Shown here: positions 20,865-32,305 of the stretch, one piece after another
Layout: the number at the start of each line of letters is the position of its first letter
Numbering within the stretch: position 1 is the stretch's first letter
NCBI GenBank assembly: GCA_016490735.1
Contig: JAEMWC010000093.1
Coordinates: 620,001-684,000, forward strand
Length of the DNA stretch: 64,000 nt
Direction: 5' to 3'
Source of the DNA: Pachyseris speciosa
Lineage: Eukaryota; Cnidaria; Anthozoa; Scleractinia; Pachyseridae
The notes under the pieces: generated by a model
What the model saw: the letters and a program-made list of their open reading frames with translations, nothing else
Told to the model about the DNA's origin: nothing
Databases searched by the model: none
Made by a program: the position numbers and the translations under genes

Positions 20865-23272
20865 GATAGAGACAGCGAGGAAACATTAGCTAATTTTCTG
20901 TTGCTTCCGATTAACATGGATTTGGTCTTTGAGAGGTTTAGTGTAAGTTTGTTCGCCTTTAGCCACAACGCTACATTATAAAGATCCTCATTTAACTTGC
21001 TCTCCAGCTGGTGTGGCTCTTTTGAAAAGCAGTAGAGAACGGTGTCGTCAGCATACAGTGAAACCTCGGAGTGTTCAATAACAGCAGGCAGCTCGTTAAT
21101 ATATACAAGGAATAGCAGCGGTCCCAAGATGCTTCCTTGTGGAACACCGAAAGTGACGGGTAGAGCTTCAGATAATTTATTCTCACAAGAAGTTCGCTGT
21201 TTCCGATTACTCAAGTACGATGTAAACCACTCCAAAGCACTGGGAGAGACTCCAACTGATGACAACTTGGACAACAAGATCCCATGATCCACCGTGTCGA
21301 ACGCCTTAGTGAGATCCAAAAATACCGCACCACAAATGTGCCCTTTTTCCATGTTAAGTAGGACTTCATCAGCAAAGCTAGACAATGCAGTGGCTGTTGA
21401 GCGTTTCGAGCGAAAACCAAACTGATTGTTTGAAAGCAGATTGTTTGAATTCAGATATTCGTGCAACTGGGAGTGGACCACTCTTTCTAAAATCTTGCTG
21501 AGAGTGGGCAGTATAGAGATTGGGCGGTAATTTGTTGCATTGGTTCGGTCGCCTGATTTAAACAGGGCTGACACCTTAGAGCACTTCCATATCCCAGGAA
21601 ATTTCCCTGAGCGAATAGATAAATTAAATAACTTCGTGATGGAATGACTAATTGATTGAGCGCCACACTTCAGAAGCCTTGCGCTTATATTGTCCAATCC
21701 AATTGCTTTATTAGTCTTGAGACTTTGTAATTGCTTCAGAACTACTGCTTCGCTGGTTTCTTTTAATTGAAACGATCCTGAATGGTTAGCAACGGACATT
21801 GAAACAGGAGCTACAGGTCTTATTTTGTCAGCTAGAATCTTTCCTATCGATGCAAAGTGAGAGTTCAAAGCAGAAGCGATAGACCGGGGAGATGTATAAT
21901 GAGCTCCGTCAGCGATAATGCATTGTGGACTAGAAGACTTGACGGTACGAGATGACGCTTCGTTTACAGCCTTCCACAATTTATTTGAATCTCCCTTGGC
22001 TTCTTTGATTAAGTCACAATAATAATTGGTCTTGGCAGACTTTATTTCACGGTTCACCAAATTTCGAAGCCTTCTGTACTTGGTCCAGTGAAAAGACGAG
22101 TTTAATCTGATAGCCTTACGGTGATGATAATCACGGTCTTGCATCGCTTCATTTATCTTGGTATTCATCCAAGGCAACAATACGCCCCGCACTCTGCGTC
22201 TTTTTACCGGCGCGTGAGAATCAGCAATGTCCAAAAATAACTTGTTCCAAGTGCATACTGCATCATCAATGTTACCTTCATTTTCAATAACATGCCAGGG
22301 TACGCCTTCAAGATCTCTCTTAAAAGCGTTGATGTCAAAGTGCTTGTATGATCGATATTCAATTGTTCTAGGTGGGGCCTTGGTTACACCTGTTTTTAAA
22401 ACACAGAAGATAAGGAAATGATCACTGAGTGAAACAGGAATAACACCGGAGTCCACAATGCGATGTTCATTGTTCACTAAAATTACATCAATCAGCGTTC
22501 GGGACTTGTCAGTCACCCTTGTCGGTTCCTTTATGAGTTGTGAGAAGTCCAGTGCACGCGAGAACTTCAATAGCTCTTGCTTTTCTTTCTTACTGCATAT
22601 GGAATGAGGGAGCATATTTACATTTAGATCTCCGAGTAGGACCAGGTCGCATTTATCCAAATTAATACTAGACATGCCATTATAAAGATTAAAAATAAAT
22701 TCACTGAAAACTGCCTCAGGCGCTCTGTAGGCACAACAGATTAATGTCGGCCGGCACTTGACGCGATTAAGCTCAATCCATAGACACTCATTGACGCCAG
22801 AGTCAATATCATTCCTAACGCGAAACGGCAATCCTTCCCGAACATAAACAGCAACGCCTCCGTATCCTATTTTCTTGACAATCCTGTCCCGTCTGATACA
22901 CGTAAATCCAGGCAGTGCAATCTCGGCATCTTGAAAGGTATCATCCAGCCATGTTTCCGAGAATATGAGAACATCGATGGTTTTGTTGTCTAAACCTTCC
23001 AAGCATACCGAGTCGGTCTTTTGTCGAAGACTGCGAATATTTAAATGCGCAATCTTGAGTCCTCGACATTTTCTGATATCAGCCAGACTCCGATACCCCG
23101 GGTTAATCTCCACGTCGCCAGCCAAGACTAACAAGGCAAATGCTAACGAAGCATGCTGCAACAGCTTACACGCAACATATCCATTTTGAAAGCCACTGAC
23201 TTCTTTAGCTCCGTTGTGCGCGTAACGTTTCACTGGAGGATGGATTGCTTCAATTTCCACTCTAGAGGCCAT
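20865..23272 (-). pseudogene. LINE ORF2: 2A-like remnant, APE endonuclease, RT
   Basis: Likely native start is ATG at 23270-23272 (MASRVEIEAIHPP); the frame runs further upstream into BEL sequence. Near residue 50 a hydrophobic run (SLAFALLVLA) precedes GDVEINPGY, matching the 2A recoding motif except that the final proline is tyrosine. The endonuclease follows: IAHLNIRSLRQK, FSETWLDD, LLGDLNVNM, SLSDHFLI. The RT has KAIGLDNISARLLK, VFLDLTKAFDTVDHG, GVPQGSILGPLLF and SLYADDTVLYC (intact YADD). The frame is open through the YADD box and is then truncated by the palindrome. Target-primed reverse transcription is the family role; this copy cannot make a full RT. Confidence 0.88.
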
Positions 23273-23397
23273 CTGGGCGACGAAAAAGATGTCCCTGACT
23301 TTGCAACCAACAACATTCGAAGTAATTTCCAGGATAGAATTGTTAAAGGTTATGAAAAGGCAGAGGAATATGCCCGCTTTTAAGGACAGAGTGTTTA

Positions 23398-24346
23398 CAC
23401 GTCCGGCGGCCATGATGCCGTGGATGGACAATCATTTCTAAGACACTTGACAAAACGCAGCACCCACGGCATCACTCTTAGCAGGTGAGACCAGGATGAA
23501 TAGCGCTGCAACAGAAACTCAATCTGTGATGTGTTAGTCGTGAACACGACAATCGGGGCCTTCCGTATTTCTTCATCATCATCCTTAAGGTCTTCCACTG
23601 GTACTATGGACCATGAATGTTCCGGCTGCCACAGGAATTTGGGGCCCGACCACCAACGACATTCAGCTTGAAAATAATGAACACTAACACCTCGCGATCC
23701 ATCATCAGCTGGGTTTGCAGCACCAGGAATGTGATGCCACTGCTCTGGGGAAGTTGTCTCATGGATTTCGGCCACGCGATTTGCAACAAAAGTCTGAAAT
23801 CGCCTCGTTCGATTCTTGATGTATTGCAATGATGTCATCAAGTCAGACCAGAAAAAGACTTTGTCTACTTGTAGATCAAGATCGATCAGGATCATCTTAC
23901 TCAAGCGCGCTGCCAGTACTGCAGCCTGCAGCTCTAGGCGAAGGATGGTCCACTCTCTTATGGGTGCACTACGAGCTTTTCCCATTACGAAGGAACAATG
24001 TACCGCTCCTTGTACATCGACGAATCGTAGATAGGACACTGTGGCATAATCACGCCTGGATGCATCAGCAAAACTGTGTAGCTGTACTGTTGTCGGCGTG
24101 CCAAAGAACTGGGGCTTATAACACCTGGGAATTTCAATCTTGATAACATGGGGTAGCTCTTCCAGCCATTTCTGCCACTGTGACAAGTATGGTTCCGGGA
24201 TGTCTTGATCCCAGGGAAGGTTATCTCTCCAGAGTTCTTGAAACAGAATCTTAGCTGAAAACAAAGGGAACAGGGAACTCACAATAGAAAGTACTCCTCG
24301 CTTGGTGGATGGCTTGCATGTTTTCACTGCCTTAAACTTGAAGGTA
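23398..24346 (-). pseudogene. BEL/Pao RNase H / peptidase A17-type region
   Basis: Frame of ~310 residues after an in-frame stop at about 24347 ([13 protein letters not shown]). Recognisable blocks: [20 protein letters not shown] (connection to RT), [19 protein letters not shown] (RNase H-like first Asp), [17 protein letters not shown] (Glu), [16 protein letters not shown] (Asp), and ADDGSRG. This is the BEL/Pao A17/RNase H segment. It ends abruptly at the LINE insertion (TASWPPDV). Confidence 0.88.
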
Positions 24347-24348
24347 TC

Positions 24349-25497
24349 TCACTGTGCATCCCAGTACACGCCTAAGGCTCGCTCTAACGGTAGTTGATCT
24401 AGATCTAAGTCCAGCTTGGGGTTCGCTCTCAACTCTGGCGGGATTGATGCCAATACTTCACGACTGTTGCTTGCAAACTTGGTGGGTTGGAAGCCTCCCT
24501 CTTTCAACAAGTTTGTTAGATCTGAAACCAGATGGATGGCCAGTTCAGTTCTCGACACTGACTTTAGGACGTCATCCACATAGAAATTTCTGCCAATGGT
24601 TTTGATGGCTTCGGGTGAGTAGTTTCCAGCATTGTCTTGTGCTGTCATCTTTAAGGCCTTGTTGGCACAGCAGGGCGATGACTTAGCGCCAAAAAGGTGC
24701 ACTAACATCTTGTACTCTTCAGCAGGATCATCAATACTATCTGACCACCACAAAAATCTCAGAGAATCTGTGTCACTCGGCGTCACTCTGGTCTGGTAGA
24801 ACATACCTTCAATATCTGCGGAGAAGGCAACTTCTTCTTCCCGGAAACGAATCAACACGCTACTCAGGTCATTTGTGAGACTAGGTCCCTGTAAGAGCTG
24901 TTCATTCAAAGATACGCCATTGAATCTTGCTGCTGCATCGAATACTACCCTCACTTTACCAGGCTTATTAGGGTTGGTTACTGGGTAATGAGGAAGGAAC
25001 CACGTGGTGTTGCTGACTGTGGCTGTTTCTTCTTTAGTTAACTTTCTTGCGTATCCTTTAGTTACATAATCATCAATCACGGCTCTGTATTTAACTTCTA
25101 GCTCTGGGTCACGTTTAAAGCGTTTCCTTAAGTGCTGTAATCGTACTTCGGCTAGCCCTCTATTGAAAGGGAACATAGGATTATCATCCTTCCACAGGAA
25201 TCCCATCTGGTAATGCCCATCTTGTTTGCAAATGGAGTTGTCAATCAACTTCAAGGCTCTACGGTCTTCCACAGACATGGGTTTGGTTTCATACTTGGCA
25301 GTGCCATAGGATTCAATCTTCCAGAATTCCTCGAGCTTGTTGTTCAAGGAAACATCCTCCCCACTGATTAGGTTGACTTGCATCCGACTGGAGGTGTGTA
25401 CATTAGGGGAACCACCAAGTATACTCCAATCAATACATGACTTAATGGCAAGTGGTTCATTAGGCTTGCCCCTTTTCACATCGAGAGGTAAGAAAAC
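24349..25497 (-). pseudogene. BEL/Pao reverse transcriptase
   Basis: About 376 residues. Landmarks: [35 protein letters not shown] (motif A Asp), [16 protein letters not shown] (motif B) and [13 protein letters not shown] (YVDD catalytic box). The RT core itself lacks stops. It is separated from the protease by an in-frame TAA (LLGTNIQ*VFLPLDV) and from RNase H by another stop. Confidence 0.9.
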
Positions 25498-25962
25498 TTA
25501 CTGGATATTGGTACCAAGCAGGACAGAAATCTTCTTCCTTTCCACCTCAGGAAGACATACTTGCTGCAGATGCGGCCACTGTTTCACCGACCTTGTCACC
25601 TTTGTGTGCTTTAGGTTAATTGTCAGATCCTTTACAGCCCAGGCGGCCTTGACATCAATCACGTTGTCATTCAGGTTGTCCACTGAGGCAATCTTAAAGT
25701 CAACCTTCAGCCCTTCTTCTTCAGCATTAGCATTGTTAACGGTTGTAAGTGAAAGCTTACTTGACGATCCCTTAATGTTCAACAGCTTCACAAGAGAAGG
25801 GTTTATCATAGTTATGTCAGAACCTGAATCCACTAGACCATAAGTCGTTATTTGGCTGCCATCCTCGCTGTTCACTTTAACCGGGATGACTTGAAGCATT
25901 ACCTCGCAAGAATTAACTGGGCCTTTCGCAGAGCATGTTGAAATAGTACCTTGATCAGGTAC
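25498..25962 (-). pseudogene. BEL/Pao aspartic protease (DUF1758-type)
   Basis: Retroviral-type protease segment with [12 protein letters not shown] (D-S-G active site) followed by [18 protein letters not shown], ending at LLGTNIQ before an in-frame stop. Upstream it runs into the SINE: the predicted N-terminus [18 protein letters not shown] is translated SINE, not protease. Gag (ending NNEVANQN) resumes on the far side of the SINE. Confidence 0.85.
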
Positions 25963-25968
25963 TAAGTT

Positions 25969-26408
25969 ACCGGTTAGCTCAGTGGTAGAGCACCGGACTA
26001 CCGTGCGGGAGGTCGTGGGTTCGAACCCCGGCCGGACCAACACTCAGGGTCTTTAAATAATTGAGGAGAAAGTGCTGCCTTTGTAATGACATCTACAAAC
26101 GGTTAGACTTTCTAGTCTTCTCGGATAAGGACGATAAACCGTAGGCCCCGTCTCACAACTCTTCATAATTCTCTGATTCTGTGGGACGTAAAAGAACCAC
26201 TAGGGACGCAACAAAACTCTGGCAGTGACCACCCCTAGTGTCTGTCTTAATTTGATATTTACATTACGGGGGCACTCATAACTCATCTTCATTAATTGTA
26301 AACTGCGTTATAAGCAGTCTGGCAAAGTCCCCCGGCCAGTGTTGTAATGCGCATTTGAATATTGCATAGAAAATGCGCAATATAAATGTGATATATTATT
26401 ATTATTAT
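25969..26408 (+). mobile_element. tRNA-derived SINE
   Basis: A plus-strand head resembles a tRNA with box A TAGCTCAGTGG (25975-25985) and box B GGTTCGAACCC (26018-26028), then a ~330-bp body and a short (ATT)n tail at ~26395-26408. The flanking hexamer TAAGTT (25963-25968 and 26409-26414) is a candidate target duplication. It sits between gag and protease of the BEL element. The body and tail show it is a SINE, not a working tRNA gene. Confidence 0.88.
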
Positions 26409-26414
26409 TAAGTT

Positions 26415-27003
26415 CTGGTTGGCAACCTCATTATTCTGGTTTACCACTTCCCGGTTTGTCCTTTCTCTGGGTTCGGGGAATTGCAACAAAGTGTGATGCA
26501 TCTTGCCACAACCTTGAACTTTGCATCTTGCTAAAGATTTACAGTTCCTCGAATTGTGTCCAGCTGGGCTGAGGCAATTGAAGCAAATCTTCCTTTGCCT
26601 TACAAGGTCAATTCTCTCCTGGGGAGATTTTGATTTAAATGCTTCACAGCGATACAGTCGGTGGGGTTGATGACAAATTGGGCATGATTCTGGTTTTGCT
26701 GTTGTAATGGCGTAGGCAGACACCTTAGGAGTTGCAAGCTTACTCCTGAACTTGACCTTGGTAGCTGTTACAGTATCACCATATCCACCACTAAAGAAAT
26801 GATGGTTTAAGACATAAGCTCGCTCCTTAAGGAAGTCTACAACATCCTTAAAGTTTGGCATTACTTGGCCTTTGCGCTCAAGACTCTTCAAGTGTTCGGC
26901 AAATTTGGCTTGCATCCACCTGGGAAGTCGCATGATGACCTTCTTCAGGTTGTCAGTATTCATTTCACTGAGATATCCCATTGACTCTAGGGTATCATAG
27001 GTA
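26415..27003 (-). pseudogene. BEL/Pao gag C-terminus with zinc knuckles
   Basis: Continues the capsid domain after a TAA near 27004 (QRYSDTA*VTYDTLESM): LKKVIMRLPRWMQAKFAEHL. A Cys/His cluster follows, starting CPICHQPHRLYRC and including CFNCLSPAGHNSRNC (CX2CX4HX4C) and CKVQGCGKMHHTLL. Nucleic-acid binding in the capsid is the family role. The frame then enters SINE sequence. Confidence 0.85.
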
Positions 27004-27005
27004 AC

Positions 27006-27353
27006 TTAGGCTGTGTCAGAATAGCGCTGCAAGCTCTCCTTGTCGTTTGCTTGTATAACAGGCTCTTTCGTCAGGGCTTCCACACACGCTCTCACTACTT
27101 GAAATGGCTGACCAAACCGCTCCTCCAATGTCTTAAGCGCCTTTGCTAGACCACCAGGCATTGGCTCGTACCGCTGCACTGCAATAAAGGCAGGTCCTTC
27201 TAAAAACTGCAGCAGACGGGTCATTTTGACAGCATCATCAAGGGGTCTTGTTTCGACCATTTGCCTAAATCTTTGACGGAAGGCTGGATATCTCTCGGGG
27301 GATCCATCAAACTTCTGGATTTGCACATGAGGTAGATCATAAGAGGCACTCAT
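27006..27353 (-). pseudogene. BEL/Pao gag, DUF1759-type capsid segment
   Basis: About 115 residues: LPHVQIQKFDGSPERYPAFR, KMTRLLQFLEGPAFIAVQRY, ALKTLEERFGQPFQVVRACV. This is the DUF1759 capsid-like domain of Pao gag. It overlaps the preceding frame by four bases (ATGA at 27350-27353). That is most simply a one-base frameshift within a former single gag ORF, though programmed frameshifting cannot be excluded. Confidence 0.85.
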
Positions 27354-28501
27354 TCCATTCTCTCCATCGATGACATGATAGAGACAAGGCTTTCATTCAC
27401 AGTTTGACTGGGCACATTAGGGTGCGTCGTATGACTGGTACTGGTGGAGACAAGTGATGTCCGTACAGCTGGCAATGCGTTCAAAGGTTGCCGATTGGAT
27501 CTACATTGGTACTGGGCTTGGTCAGGCTTAGTTGTGTCCCTCGTAAAAACTGGCTTAACTGGGTTTTCTGAAGTCATACATGGTTCACTCGAACGGGTTT
27601 TACCAGTAAATTCTGGGGAGCCTGTTGTCTGAAGCTCACCTCCCATTGCAGGTGTGGACGTGTAAGGCGTGATCATCCTTGACACTGGGCCAGGAGGGAT
27701 GCTAGTAGTAATTACAGATGGTAAGGTAGCAGTTGGTACTGTAGGGGGTTGCGGTAGGATATCCTTTGAGTATATGTCAAGTTTTGGTGACCACATAATA
27801 CCCTGCTGTTCATTCGGCAGGTCTGATACTCCTTCTTCTGCCAGAAAGGCCTCTAAACGAGCTAGTTCTGCCTGATTCTTTGTAGCTGCAACTTCCCTCT
27901 CTGCTTCCAATTTGGTCATTTCCAATCTATGTTGCAGTTCCAATTCTGTTCGTTTTATTTCCATTTCGAATCTTTTCATCTCTAACTCGACTACTCTCCT
28001 ACTCCTTTCTTCAGCTTGTTGTTGAATTAATGCTGCCTTTGCTGCTTGGGGCTTAGCTTCTCGGGCCTTGGAGCTAGACACGCTTAGTTTCGAGGTACGA
28101 CTCGCTGAGGATTTCACGGCTTCCGGGGGGGAAGATTTCTTTGATACATTCACATCCTCAAACGCTTGATTATTGTAAAAGGCAACAGCACTAACAACAA
28201 ACTGTTCTATACGATCATTATAGACTTGTATTCTTGACTGTTGAGTGGCGCGGTCGCTCAAGACTTCTTTATATTTCTCACAGTTGAGATCGAGCAAATC
28301 AGCATATTTATCACAACAAATACAATACTGTTCCCACACGGCGTTAAGTCGAGTTTGCTGGGTTCGTACCTTAACAACATTGCTGAAATCCTTCAGGCTT
28401 TCATCCAGTTCATTGCACACTTTCGTAATGTTCGATAAGTACCCTCTTCGGGGCCTCTCTAGCGACTCCAACGCTCCGTACAGTATTCCTTCTTCAGTCA
28501 T
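27350..28501 (-). pseudogene. BEL/Pao gag N-terminus with coiled coil
   Basis: 383 residues from ATG 28501 (MTEEGILYGALESLERPRRG). Residues ~165-230 form a long charged coiled coil (ERSRRVVELEMKRFEMEIKR, then RTELELQHRLEMTKLEAERE). A Pro/Thr/Ser-rich linker follows. It starts ~125 bp inside the 5' LTR. The frame is complete up to the ATGA overlap with the capsid frame. Confidence 0.8.
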
Positions 28502-28626
28502 GACACTAATCTTTCACGGCGGGATTCCTTCGATGAATTCACTTTCCACTTGAAAATGTCCAGCAGAAAAATAAGCAGAAGTTTCGTCACGAGGCACAAA
28601 AAAAATAACAAATGGTTTTTACCCAA

Positions 28627-28864
28627 TGTCCAGGGGACTGTCCAGGGGACTGTCCAGGGGATTAAGCACAACACTTCATCAGGCTCTTACGAACATATGG
28701 TACGTTGTAAAAACCATTTGATGATATACTCTAGGTATTCGCTCGAAAAGCTCATGGTTCTCAAAACACAACGAAGGCAAAAAACACTAGCGTGAGGCAT
28801 GGCGGGATAGCAACACAAAAAGGACTGGACTGGACTAGAAGATTGTTGAGGATTAGCCTCAACA
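28627..28864 (-). repeat. 5' LTR of the BEL/Pao element
   Basis: 28651-28864 matches the other LTR. The inner edge carries a triplicated 12-bp unit, TGTCCAGGGGAC (28627, 28639, 28651), present only once at 18053. This is probably local slippage at the LTR/primer-binding-site border. GATAG follows at 28865-28869. The primer-binding site was not assigned. Confidence 0.9.
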
Positions 28865-28869
28865 GATAG

Positions 28870-29929
28870 GATGTATTCAAGTTTTCGGATCGATCAACAA
28901 AAGTTGCAGCAGCATTCGTCGATACTCCGACGTGCCTGTCTTGTTGTGTGTTTGCGTATCCACGTTTTTGAATCGATTGAAGAAAATTGAGTCGATACCT
29001 CAACGCAATTGTGGACAGTGAACAGCTCCGAGCTCTGAGTAGATAGAGTCTAGAGCGCATGCGCAAACCAGTGCAAGTATTTCATCAGGGGCTCAAAACA
29101 CCGAGAAACAGATGAAAGCATGACGCCGAAAGCGAAGCACTTTTATTGTTTCGAGGTGTTTGGAACCCCTGATGAAACACGAAGCACGAGTTTTTGATAT
29201 GACTTCTCAAAGACGCATAAAAATACAATGCAATATAGCAAATATATTCTCTGTATAATTAGAACCAACTGTTTTAAGGAACAGCCGCCCACACATTCTT
29301 TTGCATTTTTCACACTTCTTTGCCCGCATACATTTTGTGAGAGTTGTTTGTTTCGCGTCAGCAGTCATTCATTGTAGCTGGCACATGATGACGGAGGACG
29401 TTGCGAGTCGTTTTCGTTCGCCAAAACTTTAGCTGAGGAGAAGCTTTTAGCTGACAGAGCCCTTCCACCTCATTGCCAGAAATGTGGGTTAAAATGGCGG
29501 ACGGACATACGCATTACATCCTAAATGGCGCCGAATCCTTAGAGAAAATGTATGGGAATTCTGAAATTTTCCAAAATACAAGACAAACGAGTTGGAATAT
29601 TCCTTAGCTCCGACTCGATACATGTTCAGCAGTGATTATGCTATCCTTCTAAAACAAAAACAAATTAAAAGCCATAGGTCTACTTACTTCCCTTGATGCT
29701 TCCATTTCAACCCAATTAAATTTTAGGCTCCTGCAGCCACACATTTCTTTAAAGTATCACTAAATCTGTCCCAAATACTTGTGGATTTGAGGAACAATTC
29801 TTGAACTGGTCAACTAGCTCCGACTGGCTTTAACTGGCGGAAAGTTTTCAGTATCCAAAGAGTCCAAAAAAAGAGTCCTTTCTTGTCGATAAGATACTTC
29901 CAAGTTATTGAATATTCCCAATTTTACTG
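28870..29929. other. Non-coding stretch with one foldback MITE
   Basis: No gene recognised. 29080-29177 is a small foldback: arms TTTCATCAGGGGCTC and its inverse near 29163-29177, with GTTTC/GAAAC inner parts. The remainder is AT-rich with no detectable structure. Confidence 0.5.
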
Positions 29930-30639
29930 AGGTGTCTGTAAAACGAGGAACCAACCCGGAACCACCCGGAACCCACCCGGAACCTGCCGGAACCATCCGG
30001 AACCCACCCGGGACCACAAAAAATATATATATATATAATAATGTACAAAAATAATCAAAATGAAAATTAATAAATATAAATTAGTAAACATAAAAAAATA
30101 AAAATAATAATAATAACATTCAATTAAAGAGGGATGTAAAAAAGGACCGATAAGATGTTTTCAGCTATTAAAAAAGACGAGAATGGGACGACACGTGATT
30201 AGCGGAGTGCTTGCACGACAAAGATCAAACTCTGAAATATTCTTACGACTTCAAGGGCGTTTTCCATTTACCAAAAAATTCTGGAAATTTCGATGGGAAA
30301 TGACCATCGAGGAAGAACGCGTTCCATTTGACAAACGTTCCATTCATTCCCAGGCTCCATACTTTCCCGCTAAACTTCCAAATGGCAACACTGAAGATGT
30401 CTTAAACGAAACTGTAGAGTTGTCTATGTAAGAAGGTCTTTTAAATTCAGAAGACGATGATGACACTCCTATCCTCGCAGCGGTTGCAACTTATATGAGG
30501 CGCGATCATCGCCGAAACGAAGGGTTTTTCAAAAATATATTGCCACGATATTTCATCGATGAATATTGACAAGCCACTTCAGGGCACTCAAGGGCTGTGT
30601 CCTCGTGTGCCGGTTAACGAAAATTGCGTGACATCGGTC

Positions 30640-31030
30640 AACCGAAAGATAGCTTGTCACTTGATAAATAATGCGTGCTCTAATGAATAAAACGACAACT
30701 GGGTAATTTGATAGATAATAAATGTTTAAATAATAAACTATTTGGGCCAGTTGGGCCATGCTCTAATGAATAAAATGACAACTGGATAACTTGATGAATA
30801 ATAAACTATTTGGGCCATTTGGGCCAGTTGGGCCATGCTCTAATGAATAAAATGATAACCGGGTAATTTGATAAACAATAAATGTTTAAATAATAAACTA
30901 TTTGGGCCAGTTGGGTCATTTGGGCCAGTTGGACCATGCTCTAATGAATAAAATGACAACTGGGTAATTTGATATTTAATAAATGTTTAAATAATAAACT
31001 ATTTGGGTCATTTGGGCCATTAGGGGATCC
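30640..31030. repeat. Minisatellite array, left copy
   Basis: About four to five units of 75-95 bp. Each contains GCTCTAATGAATAAAA, a GATAACTGGGTAATTTGAT-like word and TTTGGGCCAGTTGGGCC. The reverse-complement array is at about 31735-32115. Confidence 0.8.
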
Positions 31031-31067
31031 GAGAAGGTCCTGGAACGGGAAAGGGCACTCTTGAGCT

Positions 31068-31538
31068 TTGGGCCCAAGCCTCTCTTTTAAGCCTCGCTTA
31101 CATGTTTTTTGGAAATCAATTTACCCGCACGTGGCGATGAAAATCGCTCCAGAATTGCTAAGCTACGTTCAGCAAAATGTTGAAAAATATGAAGATAGTT
31201 TACTTCAGGGCGAAAAGGTGGATGGACCTGCAATTATTGAGCCAGGGCAACATTTAAATCCAGACTTTCGCAGTCCTCCTAACGTTGGCGACTATGTACA
31301 TCCCAGAGTCATCATTTGGGATTCCATTGCAGCAGTAGCAGCATTGTTTCAAGAATGGGCTCACATGCCCCCCTTACGAGCACGGCCAACTGAGTAGTAT
31401 ACTAACTCCTTGTAAGTGGAAAGATGGAAAGAGTGAGCGAGATTTGCCAAGCCAAATTTATTGTGTAAATGGCCCTGTGTTGCTTGTAAGCCGCGTGTAT
31501 CGATGCACTCAAGGACACGAAATCGCCGGTCAAAACTA
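31068..31538 (+). pseudogene. Transposon-encoded protein fragment, DUF6729-like
   Basis: The first frame gives MKIAPELLSYVQQNVEKYED, then PRVIIWDSIAAVAALFQEWA and ends after HMP. A shift at the six-C run (31369-31374) opens a second frame, YEHGQLSSILTPCKWKDGKS then NGPVLLVSRVYRCTQGHEIA, ending at a stop near 31540. The 'GP..L.SRVY.C..GHE' pattern recalls DUF6729-type proteins found with some eukaryotic DNA transposons; this rests on memory of the pattern and is tentative. It lies in the single-copy centre of the inverted-repeat element. Confidence 0.45.
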
Positions 31539-31734
31539 GCTATGTACGATGTACGTTTACAAACTGCTTATTTGAAAGCGGGGAAAACTGGCGGGAATAA
31601 GCGGGCGCCTCAGTCAGCGGTTGTATTTTGGCGATTGTGGCGGGGAAAAGCGGCGGGAAATCAATGGGTGTATTCCCGGCTGGACGTCCTGTGCCGAGTG
31701 GACGAAAGCGAGGTGAATGCGGCCCAAGTGGCCC

Positions 31735-32115
31735 AGATGACCCAAATAGTTTATCATTTAAACATTTATTATTTATCAAGTTATCCAGTTGTCATTTTAT
31801 TCACTAGAGCATACACTATTTATCAAGTTATCCAGCTGTTATCCAACTGGCCCAAATGACCGAAACGGTTTATTATTTGAACATTTATTAGTTATTAAAT
31901 TATCCAGTTATCATTTTATTCATTAGAGCATGGCCCAAATGGCCCAACTGGCCCAAATAGTTTATTATTTAAACATTTATTATTTATCAAATTACCCAGT
32001 TGTCATTTTATTTATTAGAGCATGGCCCAACTGGCCCAAATACTTTATTATTTAAACATTTATTATCTATCAAATTACCCAGTTGTCGTTTTATTCATTA
32101 GAGCATGCATTATTT
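31735..32115. repeat. Minisatellite array, right (mirrored) copy
   Basis: Reverse complement of the 30.64-31.03 kb array: repeated AACTGGCCCAAATAGTTTAT, AAACATTTATTATTTATCAA and TTCATTAGAGCATG words. A direct duplication of a ~60-bp block with CGCAATTTTCGTTAACCGG follows at 32150-32245. Confidence 0.8.
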
Positions 32116-32305
32116 ATCAAGTGACACACTATCTTTCGGTTGACCGATGTCACGCAATTTTCGTTAACCGGTACACGAGGACACAGCCGACTCACGTGTC
32201 ACGCAATTTTTCGTTAACCGGTACACAAGGACACAGCCGACTCAAGGGACCCTTGAAGCTCAGTGCAGGGAAATGAAGCCACTGGAAGATTCCACAGCGA
32301 TACTC

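Larger units (their letters stand above)
19804..23397 (-). mobile_element. CR1/L2-like LINE (EN + RT) inserted in BEL/Pao pol
   Basis: A minus-strand non-LTR retrotransposon lies exactly where the BEL frame is interrupted (SWPPDV at 23.40 kb, ESLEYF at 19.80 kb). It carries an APE-type endonuclease and RT, then the C-terminal domain at 20040-20618. A 3' UTR of ~235 bp includes two partially repeated AAAACTACAA-rich segments. It is itself split by a palindromic insertion at 20671-20850. No clear target duplication was found. Confidence 0.88.
18048..28869 (-). mobile_element. BEL/Pao LTR retrotransposon with nested insertions
   Basis: One element on the minus strand bounded by ~216-bp LTRs (18053-18268 and 28651-28864, the latter possibly from 28627) and a perfect 5-bp target duplication GATAG at 18048-18052 and 28865-28869. 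Order from 28.5 kb downwards: gag with coiled coil, DUF1759-like capsid and zinc knuckles; aspartic protease; RT with YVDD; RNase H/peptidase A17-type region; integrase with HHCC and DDE; C-terminal DUF5641-like region. This order is diagnostic for BEL/Pao. Coding is broken by at least three in-frame stops, one frameshift, an inserted LINE (19.80-23.40 kb) and an inserted SINE (25.97-26.41 kb), so it is immobile on its own. Confidence 0.93.

Noticed and set aside
25337..25843. 168-residue plus-strand ORF
   Set aside because: It is the antisense shadow of the BEL/Pao protease and RT region.
25969..26040. tRNA gene
   Set aside because: Box A and box B are good, but the unit continues into a ~330-bp body with an (ATT)n tail and candidate target duplications inside a retrotransposon, so it is a SINE.
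27350..27353. Programmed frameshift between gag frames
   Set aside because: The ATGA overlap could allow it, but other stops in the same element make an ordinary indel more likely.
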